A stretch of 64,000 bases of DNA from Alternaria dauci (lineage: Eukaryota; Ascomycota; Dothideomycetes; Pleosporales; Pleosporaceae): positions 1,302,001 to 1,366,000 of the forward strand of contig NC_091279.1 of the NCBI RefSeq assembly GCF_042100115.1. Direction: 5' to 3'. Shown one piece after another: positions 12,144 through 22,799 of the stretch. Position 1 is the first letter of the stretch. Each line of letters begins with the position of its first letter. The notes under the pieces are model-generated. The model had not been told where the DNA came from and made no database searches. It worked only from the letters and a program-made list of their open reading frames with translations. The position numbers were made by a program, and so were the translations under genes.

Positions 12144-12946
12144 TCCGTGTGCTGAAAATTATAACATGTACAAGAATGAAACGACGCGTAGAAATGCAGG
12201 ATTCTAAGGATGCCAGAGAAAGATGATTCGAAGCTTTAGAGATTGCAATTCTGTCGGGTACACAATATGACGTATAGTTTTTGAAATGCTCACCTGCCTG
12301 CCAGCCAAGACACGTGGGTCCCACCCACTACGACTGCCGTTTGAGCCTCGGAAGGTCGCCGCATCCGAACATGACCAAAATCTACCAGCAACAACATAAG
12401 CAGCCTGCCAGCTCTCCGGCTCTCGTGGTTTTCCCCGGTCGACATGCGGCCTGTTCGTGTTGCGTGTACTCATATCATCTGACCCTGAGTCGGCAAGCGA
12501 CTTGCATGCCGAGAGGCTGAATATCGGCAAATCTCCGAGGCGCAAGGTACGAATCAAAACTTAATCAGGCAGTCCGCATGGCAAAACTTCGGCACGCTTA
12601 CGAGTGCCACTAAGGTAGATCTCGAGCTGCGCCAATGATGCGCACTTCTGCTTCTTCACACTAGCGTCTTGCAGTGTACCGACGGGTGCGACCATGGCCT
12701 GCCTTCCGGAGACACGGTCAGTGTTGCCGAATGGGAATGGAGAAGAGCGGAAGGCCCTTGAGGTACATATAGTGACGGGTTGTGCGCCTTTAGGTGCAGC
12801 ATTGAGTCTTGATACCATTTCGATTTTCTCTTCTTTTTGTTGAGTATACCTAGCACTACGGCAGAATAGACGACAGGGCGGAAGCCAACTCACCCCTTCT
12901 TTGGATTTTTTGAGCGATCATTCTTCTGCCCCGCGTGAACGCAACC
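12144..12946. other. Divergent intergenic region, AIG1-like / beta-glucosidase
   Basis: 803 nt holding both promoters and leaders. I found no supportable gene and no clear repeat. Opposite-strand open frames here are short and lack recognisable features. Confidence 0.5.
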
Positions 12947-15555
12947 ATGAGTGCAAAGGTTGAAACTGTCCTCCAGTCTTTGACACTGGAGGAGAAGATA
13001 TCACTCCTCGCTGGAAAAGACTTTTGGGAGACAGTACCGATACCAGAGAAGGGTGTTCCCGCCATCAAGGTAGGACCTGCGGCAGTACTATCTAGGTACC
13101 ATAGGTCACACTTACTGACACGACAAAATAGACATCCGATGGGCCTAACGGTGCCCGAGGTGAAGTATTCACAGGAGGCACGCGAGCTGCATGTTTCCCT
13201 GCAGCAGTATGTTCGGCCGCGACGTGGGACCCTGCAAATGCAAAGCGGATAGGCCATGCTTTGGCAGAGGAGACCAAGACCAAGAGTGCTCGAGTGCTGT
13301 AAGTCTGCCAATATCAATGCATACACAAAGGTTGCTAATGCAGCGTTAGTCTTGCACCCACCATGTGTAACCATAGACATCCTCTTGGTGGCCGCAACTT
13401 TGAATCTTTCTCCGAAGACCCGTATCTTGCTGGCAAGATGGCTGCTAACGTTGTCAATGGGCTTCAGGAGAAAGGCATTGCGGCCACTATTAAGCACTTC
13501 GCAGCCAATGAGCAGGAAACGGACCGCCTAAAGGTCAACGAGATCGTTTCTGAGCGCGCGCTGAGAGAAATTTACATGAAGCCTTTTGAGATCACTATCA
13601 AGGAGGCCAACCCCCTCGCTGTGATGACAGCGTACAACAAGGTCAACGGAACACATGCAGATTCGAACGAATTCCTTCTCAAGCAAGTCTTGCGCGGCGA
13701 ATGGGGTTGGGACGGGCTTGTCATGAGCGATTGGGGTGGTGTCAACTCTACGGCTGACTCATTGAACGCTGGACTAGATCTAGAGATGCCTGGACCGACT
13801 AGGTGGCGTAATACTGATACTGTCCTTGAGGCTGTGAAGAAGGCACAGGTCACCGAAGCCACCATCACCGAAAGAGCGAGAAATGTCTTGAGACTTATCG
13901 AACAAGTCGGCGGGTTTGAGAACCCGGAAATCCCACCTGAGCAATCTATCGTCGATCCAAAGCACAGTAAGCTTATTCGAGACGTGGCAGGACAGGGCAT
14001 CACGCTGTTGAAAAACGACGGTGTCTTGCCGCTCAAGAAAGAGGAGATCAAGGGCAAGACAATCGGTCTCTTTGGTCTGGCAAAGGAGGCTCTTATCCAT
14101 GGCGGTGGAAGTGCGTCTCTGAATGCTCACTATCGCATTACTCCGGAGGAGGGCCTCAAGACTGCCTATGGTGACGATGTGGAATTCAAGTTCGCAAAAG
14201 GTGCAGCTACTTACCGTCTCATCCCTCCTCTATCGAAAGGCTGCAAAGACCTTGAGGAGAAAGATGGCTGGACGATGGAACTGTTCAACAAGGGCAACAC
14301 CAGTAAGCCTACCAAGACAAAGCACGGCAACAAGGAAGCTGCCTTTACACCTCTGCTCGAGCAGAACGCCAAGGACAGTGAGGTCAGATTTACCACTACA
14401 TTTACGCCCTCTGAGTCTGGCTCGCATTATTTGGGTTGCTCAGGTATCGGCCCAACAGTCGTACACGTCAACGACAAACTCGTCTATGAGCAGAAGCACA
14501 ACTCTCCGGATCCGATGGGCTTCCTCTTTGGTGGAAATCCCGAGAAAGAGTTTCGCGTTCCATTCACCAAGGGCGAGCCATACAAGATCCAGGTTCACTC
14601 GAAGCCACCTGCTGGCAAATCCGATGAAGGTATCCTCTCGGGTCTCCCAGGTTTCAGACTGGGATTCATGTATGCGGAAGAACACGACCTAGACATGGCG
14701 GCAGAAGCGAAGGACCTCGCCAAAGAATGTGACATCGCCATTGTCTTCACAGGACACACACCAGTATGGGAAACCGAAGGCCAGGACCAAGTCGGCTTCA
14801 ACCTGCCACGCGAAGGCTCACAAGATAAGCTTGTAGAAACAGTCGCGTCGGTCAACTCAAAGACCATTGTCGTAAATTCAACTGGTGTGGCTGTTGCCCT
14901 ACCGTGGTTGAACAAGGTTTCTGCCTTGATACAGGCATGGTTTCCCGGCCAAGAAGCTGGTAATGCCATCGCAGATATCATCTCTGGCACCGTGAACCCC
15001 TCTGGTCACCTTCCGATCTCTTGGCCCAAACGCATCGAAGACGCGCCTGCACATGGCAACTTCCCTGGTACGCGGGACGACAAGGGCCAGCTCACCGTCA
15101 GGTACGATGAGGGCATTTTCGTAGGCTATAGGCACTACGACCGCATCGCCGCAGACAAGATCCATTTTCCTTTTGGCTTCGGTCTATCGTACACGACCTT
15201 TGTTCTCACCGATGCACGTGTGCCTCAATCGACGCCTGAACAGTTTGCGCCTAGCGTCGAGGTCACGAACATAGGAGATGTTGCTGGAGCTACGGTCATC
15301 CAATTGTATGTCGGCAGAAAAGATCAATCAGCCGAGCATCCTGTCAAAACATTGGCAGCCTTCAAGAAGGTTTACTTGGAACCTCGCACGCAAGCCATTG
15401 TGCAGCTTGAGTGTGCGAACAAGGATTTTGCTTATTTTGATGAGGCAAAGGGGAAGTGGACTGTTGACCGAGGACAGTATGAGTTTTCATTTGGGCAGAG
15501 TGCAGGGCATATTGAGCAAGTTGTCATTGTTGACGTTGAGGGATCGAGTGGGTAG
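12947..15555 (+). CDS. Glycoside hydrolase family 3 beta-glucosidase, intracellular type
   Basis: Retaining beta-glucosidase releasing glucose from the non-reducing end of cellobiose or aryl glucosides. Exons 12947-13069, 13132-13298 and 13350-15555, giving 831 aa. Order: GH3 N-domain (TSDGPNGARGE, MCNHRHPLGGRNFESFSEDP, and the nucleophile D224 in VMSDWGG), GH3 C-domain split by a PA14-like insertion (about residues 400-540, with HYLGCSGIGPTVVHVNDKLV), and a C-terminal fibronectin III-like domain (FGFGLSYTTF onward). There is no signal peptide: the protein starts MSAKVETVLQ, so a cytosolic enzyme that hydrolyses imported cellodextrins or glycosides is likely. The PA14 insertion is typical of many fungal GH3 enzymes and of K. 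marxianus BglI. The introns restore a continuous family alignment, so the model is firm. Confidence 0.94.
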
Positions 15556-15904
15556 GAATTGTAGGAAGGATATGTAGGATGAGAATACGAGGCGACGAAT
15601 GATTTCATTCTTGAACATGAGTTGTCTCTCGCTTTAGTTTACTGGTTCTGTAGTCCTTAAGACTGCTCGTTGTGTAGACTTCGACGCGGCACTATAAATT
15701 GTATTGGCTGCGCAACATGCCAAATATGTGTGGCGTGTTAGCATATATTCGATTGATTGTTCATATAGTCCGTCCACCATGTTCCAGTACGGTTTGCCCG
15801 TTGTCTTCTTTTAAGAGACAGGATCTTCCTGCTTGAGTATTCTTCTGTACCCATCTTTTTTTTTATGACCCCTCTTCTGTTCCCATGTGCTTGTCCAAAT
15901 CCCC
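15556..15904. other. Convergent intergenic region
   Basis: 349 nt between the stops of the GH3 gene (+) and the prolyl hydroxylase gene (-). It includes a T-rich run near 15857-15865. It probably contains only 3' untranslated sequence. Confidence 0.5.
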
Positions 15905-17041
15905 TCAAGAATCATCTTCCACCGGCACATATCCCTCAGCTAGCCAGCTCCATATATTAAGTCCGATCTTAACGCCCTTTGTAACAGGTAATCCCGCATG
16001 CCAGCTCTCCACATACCCACTCCCATCGCCCCGCATATTCTCCCAAAACACCGCATTCCCAGCAATTGGCTTGAAAATAACCCCCTTGCTCAGATCTTCC
16101 TTGGGCCGTCCGTCCTCCACAGCACTCGCCGAGAGACCTGCATAGGTCGAAGAAGCGTCGTCACCGCACTCAATAAACTGACACCAACTTCTATCTTTGG
16201 GCTTCTCTAAACGCGGGAAATGTGTTCCACCCCCCGTGCAATTGGTTTCCAAATACACCATGAAAGAACTGACGCGTCCACTCTTCTTAGTTGCGGTACT
16301 CCAGTCGTAGTGGTATGTATAATGGCCTCCAACTCCGTATCTCTGGCTCCACAGTTTCTCAATGAAAGTATAGGGTCGCCAGCCTTGAAAAACGCGAGCG
16401 CGCTCTTCGATACATTTTACGGTTTGGCTGCGGGGTAGGGGCGCTTTTTCCGAATTGCGGATGGACGGATTGAGGGTTTCGGTGCCCGAGGTCCATACGG
16501 TTGAAGGCGTGAAGTGCGGGTTGCTGTAGTGAATGTGTTAGTTTCAGGATAAAAAGAGATGTAGGAGGAAACACGCTGTGTTGTTGGTACTTGATCAAAA
16601 CAAGACATGCTACTTCACGGACTCGGGGAGATTTTTGTGAGCAATAGAACACAATATCAAAGTAACATACCTCAATGCCACAACTTCTTTTCCTTCCTCT
16701 TCACCAATGAATCCCTCAATGTACACAACCAATGGCTCCCTGCTCAGGACATAAATCCCTTTGTATGTATGCGCCGCGCAGCTCAAGTTCTTCTCTGGAA
16801 TAACCAGATTCTCCAATTTGGCTATTGCATCGACCCCGTTTTTCGCACCAAGGCTACCGCTGGGCAGCGCTGAATCGCTGTTCGTGCGTGAAACAAGCAG
16901 TGTTGACAAAGGCGCGCCGGCGAGTATATATGCTAGTGCGGCGAGGAAAGCGTATTGAACGAATGATGTTATCGATAGTGAGGACGAATACGAGGACGAC
17001 GAGGACGACGATGATGACGATGCGGAGGAGGAACGATGCAT
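15905..17041 (-). CDS. Membrane-anchored 2OG-Fe(II) oxygenase, prolyl 4-hydroxylase-like
   Basis: Exons 17041-16671 and 16523-15905, giving 329 aa. The N-terminus is a long Ser run followed by a hydrophobic segment (SFVQYAFLAALAYILAGAPL), consistent with a type II membrane anchor in the secretory pathway. The catalytic P4Hc domain covers about residues 120-320. Iron ligands are H195 and D197 (HYDW) and H299 (WHAGLPV); K309 (KIGLNIW) is the expected 2-oxoglutarate contact. Substrates of fungal members are unknown. The open frame extends upstream with another hydrophobic stretch but has no better-placed ATG near the domain, so the start at 17041 is my choice; MCVFHS upstream is an alternative. 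The intron 16670-16524 is long (147 nt) for this window. Confidence 0.88.
16978..17035 (-). repeat. Serine-codon repeat at the start of the oxygenase gene
   Basis: An imperfect TCG/TCC/TCA trinucleotide run (GAGGACGACGAGG on the plus strand) encoding about 13 Ser of 15 residues immediately before the membrane segment. Confidence 0.75.
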
Positions 17042-18298
17042 CGCAAAAAACTGCAACAAACGATACGCCGCAAGCAAGTAACACACAATAACGACAGTAA
17101 CCCCAAAAACCGACCCCGCGCAATGCCGAAACCGCAGAGGACAATAGCACTGGAAGCGAGAGAGAGTGCGATAAAGAGTGCTGTGGAAAACACACATCCA
17201 ACGTTTTCCCCCGTTCAAAAGAAATCGAACCTAGACAGAACTAGGAAACAGAAATCCCCACCCCGTAGCCAAGTTATGGCCAATGTTAAGGGTCCCCGTC
17301 CCCTTCCCGCGCCACTCCACTCCGCGTGTCATGTTGATTTATCTGTTCGCCCCGTGGTATGTGCATTTGGTCTCCAAATAATGTTCCAGTGAGATTGTTG
17401 CGGCTGAATGCAATGTACATTTTCCGACATTTTCTTACCCCTGGCTTATCTAAACAAGGGCTGATGGGCTAGATGGCAAAGACAGGGAACAAGGGCTGCG
17501 TGCCATGACCACATATGGTCCGGTCCGGTTCTGGGTGCGACCTGCATCCAGGGGTTGCGCGCGTGGATTGTGTCATGCTGGATCCTGGTCTAGGATGTGA
17601 GGGTTAAGACATCTAGAATGGAGGGGCTGAATGGCTCCCCCGACATGTCGGGTGCTGTACTTTTCACATGTACTTTGCTACTCCAACTGCACTTTGTAGA
17701 CTTGCTTGTTGTGGTTGACATTCTCCTTGCGCCTCCAATTCCTGGATCAGAAGCAAGAACACATCAATCAAATTCATCGAGTCACCAGTGTGTAGCATCA
17801 AAGCGAATTTCCTGGGATTGCACCTCTATAGACGCCACCCTAATGGTTCCGAAAAGGTATCAAAACAAGAATACAGAAGGCAGAGTAAACGAAGCTCAGA
17901 TCAATGAGACTCTGGTGTAATGTCATCAATCTCTCTTGAAATAAAGACAAACAGTTGGTATCCCAAATCTACGCACGCCCAAGGAAGAACACTCGCTCCC
18001 ATGCTGACCCAAGCTGAACAAAGCCCTCTCCTAGGCTCCGGGATGCTGTCTTCCCTTTCAAATTATTCCAGAATGCAAAGATTCTGGCTGTTCAAAATAT
18101 GCCGTAACATATACAGTCCATACACTGGGTATGGCTCGCGCAAAAGTGGTATCCTCTGGCCTCTCTAATTCGACGTAAAGGGTATTCCTGCTTATTCGGC
18201 ATGGACCCGCAATGTTCTCCCTGCCCCCCTTCAGTTGTGCCATCTCGCCCGATTTGAGCAGACCGTGGCAAGTACTAGGTACAGGTCGGGTTGCGGTA
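17042..18298. other. Intergenic: 5' region of the oxygenase gene, 3' region of the cyclin gene
   Basis: 1257 nt between two minus-strand genes. Two plus-strand open frames (17597-17920 and 17920-18168) overlap only by their stop and start and show no domain, bias or splice pattern, so I do not call them. Otherwise nothing notable. Confidence 0.5.
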
Positions 18299-19719
18299 TT
18301 ACTGTTTCACGCCGTTTTCTCGTTCGTGCTGTTCGGCAACTTCGCGTGCGTAAAACTCGACGAGCATCGTTCCATACGCCTCCATCTCTTCCAAGGGCAC
18401 AGCGAGGCGAAAGTCGTTTAGTAACAGGAATTGCAGCTCCAAGTGGTTCAATTCAACTAGCGGTAGACCGCCGACCTTGACGTTGTCAGCAAACATGTGC
18501 ATACTGTGTATCGACGAGTACAAACCTTTGCATATCTCGAGTTTGTGTAGAAGACGTCGGAGAAGAATTTGCTGGCGCACGTAACACCGGCTATGACGAG
18601 ACGATGTATGTTGAAGCTGTCGACAACGAAGAAGTGCGAAAGATTCAATGCATCCACGTCGAGATCTTGCTGGGGCGGTGAAGGCGGCTGAGGGCCCTCG
18701 CTTGGTGTTTGCGATGGCTTGCCTAGGGAGCCTGACGGGGGAGGCGTGGCCGCCTGAGCAGAAGCTGATGCAGGTCGTGTGCTATCTGCCGGAGTCGGAG
18801 CCGCAGACATTGCAGACTTTGAGTGTTCGACAGACTGTTGATTAGCCTTGCGAAGACCAGACATAGGGCCAGCATTTACCCTCTCTGTCATCCTGTCAAA
18901 GTAGACGAGTAAACTCAGAAAGACCTCGTAGGTGGTTGGGCAGTATTTGTGGATCCTGCTCAGATAGCTGAGGATCGAGATGCTAGGGACGTTCTTTCCG
19001 TGGAAAGCCAAGACACTGGTGGTCTGTTGGCTCAAGCCTGAGGTGCCCTCTGATGGTGGAATCTGGCGGTGCAGATGATCGTGCTGCCGGTCGTTGGTAG
19101 TTGTGATCTTGGTTAGCAAGCCAGCAACCATCTCAATTATGTCCGACACAGGCATCTCGCTGATCTCGTACTGAGGCCCTATGTCTGCAGGGTCTCGTCG
19201 CTGCCGCCGTGCAAGCGAGCGCGACTGAGAAAAGGGACTGGACTCATCGATGGCGAAGCTCTGGATGTGCGACAGGCTCTTTACTTTTATCTTGGTAGGA
19301 GAGGCTTCGGGCGAGCGCAACGACTGTGCTGGGCCTGACGAGGGAACGGTTCGAGTGTTTGCGAAGGCGGCGTCTACGCCCGACGGCGTGGGCTGTTGTG
19401 AGTGAGGGCGGAAGTGCGGACTGGGTGGTGTTGGTGCTGCTTGTTGGGCCGCGGGTGCGGCGGTGTTGGGCTCGGAGCTGTTTTGCTGCTGTGATCGCTG
19501 GCCTGGTGTTGAGCTCGACTGCGGGGCTGCCGAATCGGCCATGGGAACATCAGCAGACGAAGCTACGACGCGCGGCGCATTGGTGCTCGAAGAAGGCGAC
19601 GGCCGTACGGGAGTGTGCCGCCCGGCAGGCGAATCTTGCGACTGATGCGTGCTGCCGCCGCCAAACATGTTGGTGTGAAAGTGGTTCCCACCGAAGTCGC
19701 TCACCAGAAGCGAAGTCAT
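18299..19719 (-). CDS. PHO80-type cyclin
   Basis: Cyclin partner of a PHO85-type kinase; in yeast and Neurospora such cyclins control phosphate-starvation signalling. Exons 19719-18526 and 18475-18299, giving 456 aa. Residues 1-190 are Pro/Ser/Gln-rich and disordered. The cyclin box starts with ISEMPVSDIIEMV and FHGKNVPSISILSYLSRIHKYCPTTYEVFLSLLVYFDRM. It is then interrupted by about 80 disordered residues and resumes with FFVVDSFNIHRLVIAGVTCASKF, NSRYAKVGGLPLVELNHLE and FLLLNDFRLAV. The KVGG-LN-LE-FL signature is that of Pho80/Pcl6/7 cyclins. Splicing at 18525/18476 joins RYAK to VGG exactly as in the family. Which Pho80-group member this is cannot be decided here. Confidence 0.88.
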
Positions 19720-20514
19720 TCCGCGAAAGCAGACTGCGCAGGGACGCCGAGTTGACCAGGTCTGGACGTGGTGGAGGGGGAAGGCGCGACACAGCGGCTG
19801 TTTGCGGTGCCCCAGCGAGTATGGCTGCGAGACTGCGTGTGTCGGTGAGGGAGAGGTGTCGGTCGTCCTGTTGAGCCTTATCGGACAGAGTCCGGAGTTG
19901 GACGCAGCTTAAAGGGGCGCAGGTGTCGCGTGCAAAGCCTGCTGTACTCTGCCGTAGCCAAAGTAAATTGGACGGCACGCGTCGTGTCAGGGTAAAAGTG
20001 AGAATGCGCGCAGGATGGACTTCTGGCGGCGTCAAGAGTGATGAGGTGTTGTTCGACAAGGGCGTGGGGAACCCGAACGTCACAGGCCAACAACTGGCGA
20101 GGTCCAAAGAGACCCTGGCCGCCATTCGCCTGCACAGCCCAAAGCCCCATGTGACGACACTGTGCATCCTCTCTCGCTCTCTCACCCTCTCACTCGCCAG
20201 CACACCACGCACACCACCACAGCCTGCAAAACACTCGAGACGGACCTGTGCAATTCGGACCGTCCCGCCACGTGAGAAAACGGATGGGACCTGATCCAAG
20301 CCAGAGCACCGCCGGCGACGAATGGCCGAATGCTCACCGTTGATTGGCCGCCCGTTACGCTTCCATCCCACGCCTACTGCCCGAGTTCCGGTGCATCATC
20401 ATGGCAGCCATGCATTCCTCTTGTTTCATTTCAACTCATTTAGGTATCATCATCATGTCGTGCTATATCATACATGGTGTGCCTATGTCTCCACCACCGT
20501 CGTGACGGCCAGTC
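19720..20514. other. Intergenic: 5' region of the cyclin gene, 3' region of the proteasome gene
   Basis: 795 nt between two minus-strand genes. A 273-codon open frame overlaps this region and the cyclin N-terminus in another frame; it is Arg/Ala-rich without a domain, typical of a shadow. Confidence 0.5.
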
Positions 20515-21352
20515 CTACTGCTTGCCTGGCCCCTCGTAGTTCTGGTCTGGCAGGTATAGATGCCTCTGCGCGCCCTTGCCTGTGAGCACCACCATGCGAA
20601 TCACACCGCCCGAGCTGCCGTCCCACTTGATGGCTTCTGAGAGCGCGCCCTTGACAAATTTGATGCCTTCCTCCTCGCTCATGTTCTCCCTCCAGTTTGC
20701 GTCGCAGTATCCGTAAATGTACGTCGAGCCCGAGCCACCAATCGCGTAGGATTGCTTGTGCAGGGAGCCTCCGAGCGGAATCGAGTATACCTGGCCGCCG
20801 TGGCGGTGGTCCCATCCGGCAATAATGAGTCCAGCTCTGCAGATGCGTCAGTGACGGGTAGTCGCACGACCGTGTCTTACTCACGAGAGTTGGTCCTTGT
20901 TGGAGTAGCAGAGCTCTTGGAAGATGGCTGCCGCAGTCTGTGTCGTCGGTGGCTCGTCGTTGGTGGTGCCATACATGCCCAGGTGGTATTGCACAATGTC
21001 CGCGACAGCCTGTGTATCTGCTGCTGATCCTGATCTGCAACACCAGATGGTGTCGTGCACTTGTGTGAGCTTGTCGGTGACACGGTTCGCAATGTAGGCT
21101 CCCGTCGTCGTCCTGCTGTCGGCAGCTAATATGACGCCGTCTTTGAAGTTGATGGCCATGATGGATGTTCCAAGGCTAGGTTGCTTGTTAGCACTTTGGC
21201 AGCCCGCTTAGCCCACAAACAACGTACTTGACCTCGCCCTTCTTGAGGTGGTTCATGTCGACATGAATGCCATCTGCGCAGTGTGAGATTCCCGTAGCTG
21301 GTTTGTTTGTAGCGGCAACTGTACCTTCTCCCAACATGCCGGTGGCCATCAT
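20515..21352 (-). CDS. PRE3: 20S proteasome subunit beta1 (caspase-like)
   Basis: Catalytic subunit of the 20S proteasome cleaving after acidic residues. Exons 21352-21325, 21273-21228, 21175-20885 and 20836-20515, giving 228 aa. A 27-residue propeptide (ending KKGEVNLG) precedes the mature N-terminal nucleophile T28 in GTSIMAINF. The conserved catalytic residues D44 and K60 fall at mature positions 17 and 33, as expected. The TSIMA start and [13 protein letters not shown] identify beta1 rather than beta2 or beta5. Two ATGs are adjacent (21352 and 21349) and either may be used. The 396-nt gap to BEM46 is a shared divergent promoter. Confidence 0.96.
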
Positions 21353-21748
21353 TGTTGCAGTGTGAGCTGGGCGACTGTGGAGAGGGGTGGTTTGGCGAGT
21401 CGGAATGTGCGAGAGGCGTATGGTCGAGGCAAGAGAAGCTGTGGGGTGAGTAGCAGCTACAGGTGGTGGTGGTGTAGGCAGCTCGACGGTACGCGGCTGG
21501 TTTTCCTTGGCGTTTCGCTATTGGTCTCAGCGGCTAGCTGTAGCATGCGACACCCGCCCCAGGGCTCACTCACATGCGGTTGCGCACTGTAGCCTCATAC
21601 TACATCTTCCTGTCTGACTCTCCGAATGGTCGAGTCTCATATTCCTTCCCCGTCTCCCTCACCTAGGCTGCTGTTTTCGCGAAGTCGCTCCGCACCTGAG
21701 CCCCGATCCATCCTACGCCCCACAGACCCCCAAGTCCGACCAGGGAGC
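21353..21748. promoter_or_regulatory. Divergent promoter region, proteasome beta1 / BEM46
   Basis: 396 nt between start codons facing away from each other, so both promoters must lie here. I could not identify a specific proteasome control element (PACE-like GGTGGCAAA) with confidence. Confidence 0.55.
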
Positions 21749-22799
21749 ATGGCTTCGGCACTGGACACGTTCATGTCCTACCTGCGCGTGCCCATCCTAG
21801 CATCCTCTGGTGTCGCCGCTCTGCTCAGCGGTCTGCTGTACTTTAAGCAAAAGTACACCATCCTCCACTACTCCCAGGTTGCAATCTGGCTAATGGCGAC
21901 AGTGAAATCATATACCCCCGGGCTTTCCCTCCAGACGCTCGAACAAACGTACCCCGGCCCTCGCAATTCGCCATTACCGACTACGAGGAACTCTTCATCC
22001 CTACCCCAGACGGCGAATCCCTAAGCGCATTCTTCATTCGAGCCAACAAGCAACATGCGCGCAACGTAACAGTTCTCATGTTCCACGGCAACGCTGGCAA
22101 CATCGGCTACAGACTTCCCATCGCCAAGATTCTCGAAAACGAGCTACGGTGCAATGTGTTGATGCTGCAGTACAGAGGCTATGGCTTGTCTTCTGGCAAC
22201 CCTAATGAAAAGGGGCTCATGATCGATGCGCAGACTGGGTTGGACTACATCCGCCAGAGACACGAACTTCGAAATACCAAGGTTGTGGTTTACGGTCAGA
22301 GTATCGGCGGTGCCGTTGCCGTCGGACTGGCTGCTCGCAATCAGAGAGAGGGCGACATTTCCGGCATCATCTTGGAGAATACCTTCACGTCGATCAAGAA
22401 ACTCATACCAACGTGAGTAGTTTCGTGAAATTTTGTACACCATCACTAACCATGGAGTAGTGCTTTCCCTCCTGCCCGCTTCCTGACTCCCCTCTGCCAC
22501 CAGATATGGCCTACTGAAGAGACACTCCCTAAGATTACGAATATACCTATTTTATTCCTCAGTGGTCTCAAGGACGAAATAATTCCGTAAGCGCATACCC
22601 TAGGCATGGACCTTTTGCCGGCAGGCTTTTCGTTTGCTGACTGCTTCACAGGCCTTCCCATATGACCAAACTGTTCCAGGTCTGCAGAGCGCCAAAAGTC
22701 TGGAAAGAACTACCAAACGGAACCCACAACGACACCGTCGCAGAACCGCACTATTTTCAATACATTGAAGAGTTCCTGACCGAATTTGTAGCTCGCTGA
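21749..22799 (+). CDS. bem46: BEM46-like alpha/beta hydrolase (ABHD13 family)
   Basis: Exons 21749-21852, 21903-22412, 22461-22586 and 22652-22799, giving 295 aa. An N-terminal hydrophobic anchor (SSGVAALLSGLLYF) precedes the hydrolase fold. The catalytic triad is visible: S168 in YGQSIGG, D243 in GLKDEIIP and H272 in NGTHNDT. The oxyanion region is MFHGNAGNIG. Splicing the first intron (21853-21902) gives KQNEIIYPRAFPP, the conserved family segment. Fungal BEM46 proteins localise near ER and plasma membrane and influence polarity and germination (established for Neurospora); the natural substrate is unknown. Confidence 0.94.

Noticed and set aside
17597..18168. Two successive plus-strand frames of 107 and 82 codons
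   Set aside because: No splice signals joining them, no domain, and they lie in the promoter region of the oxygenase gene.
19550..20371. 273-codon minus-strand open frame
   Set aside because: Overlaps the cyclin N-terminus in another frame, is Arg/Ala/Leu-rich, starts without good context and lacks any domain.
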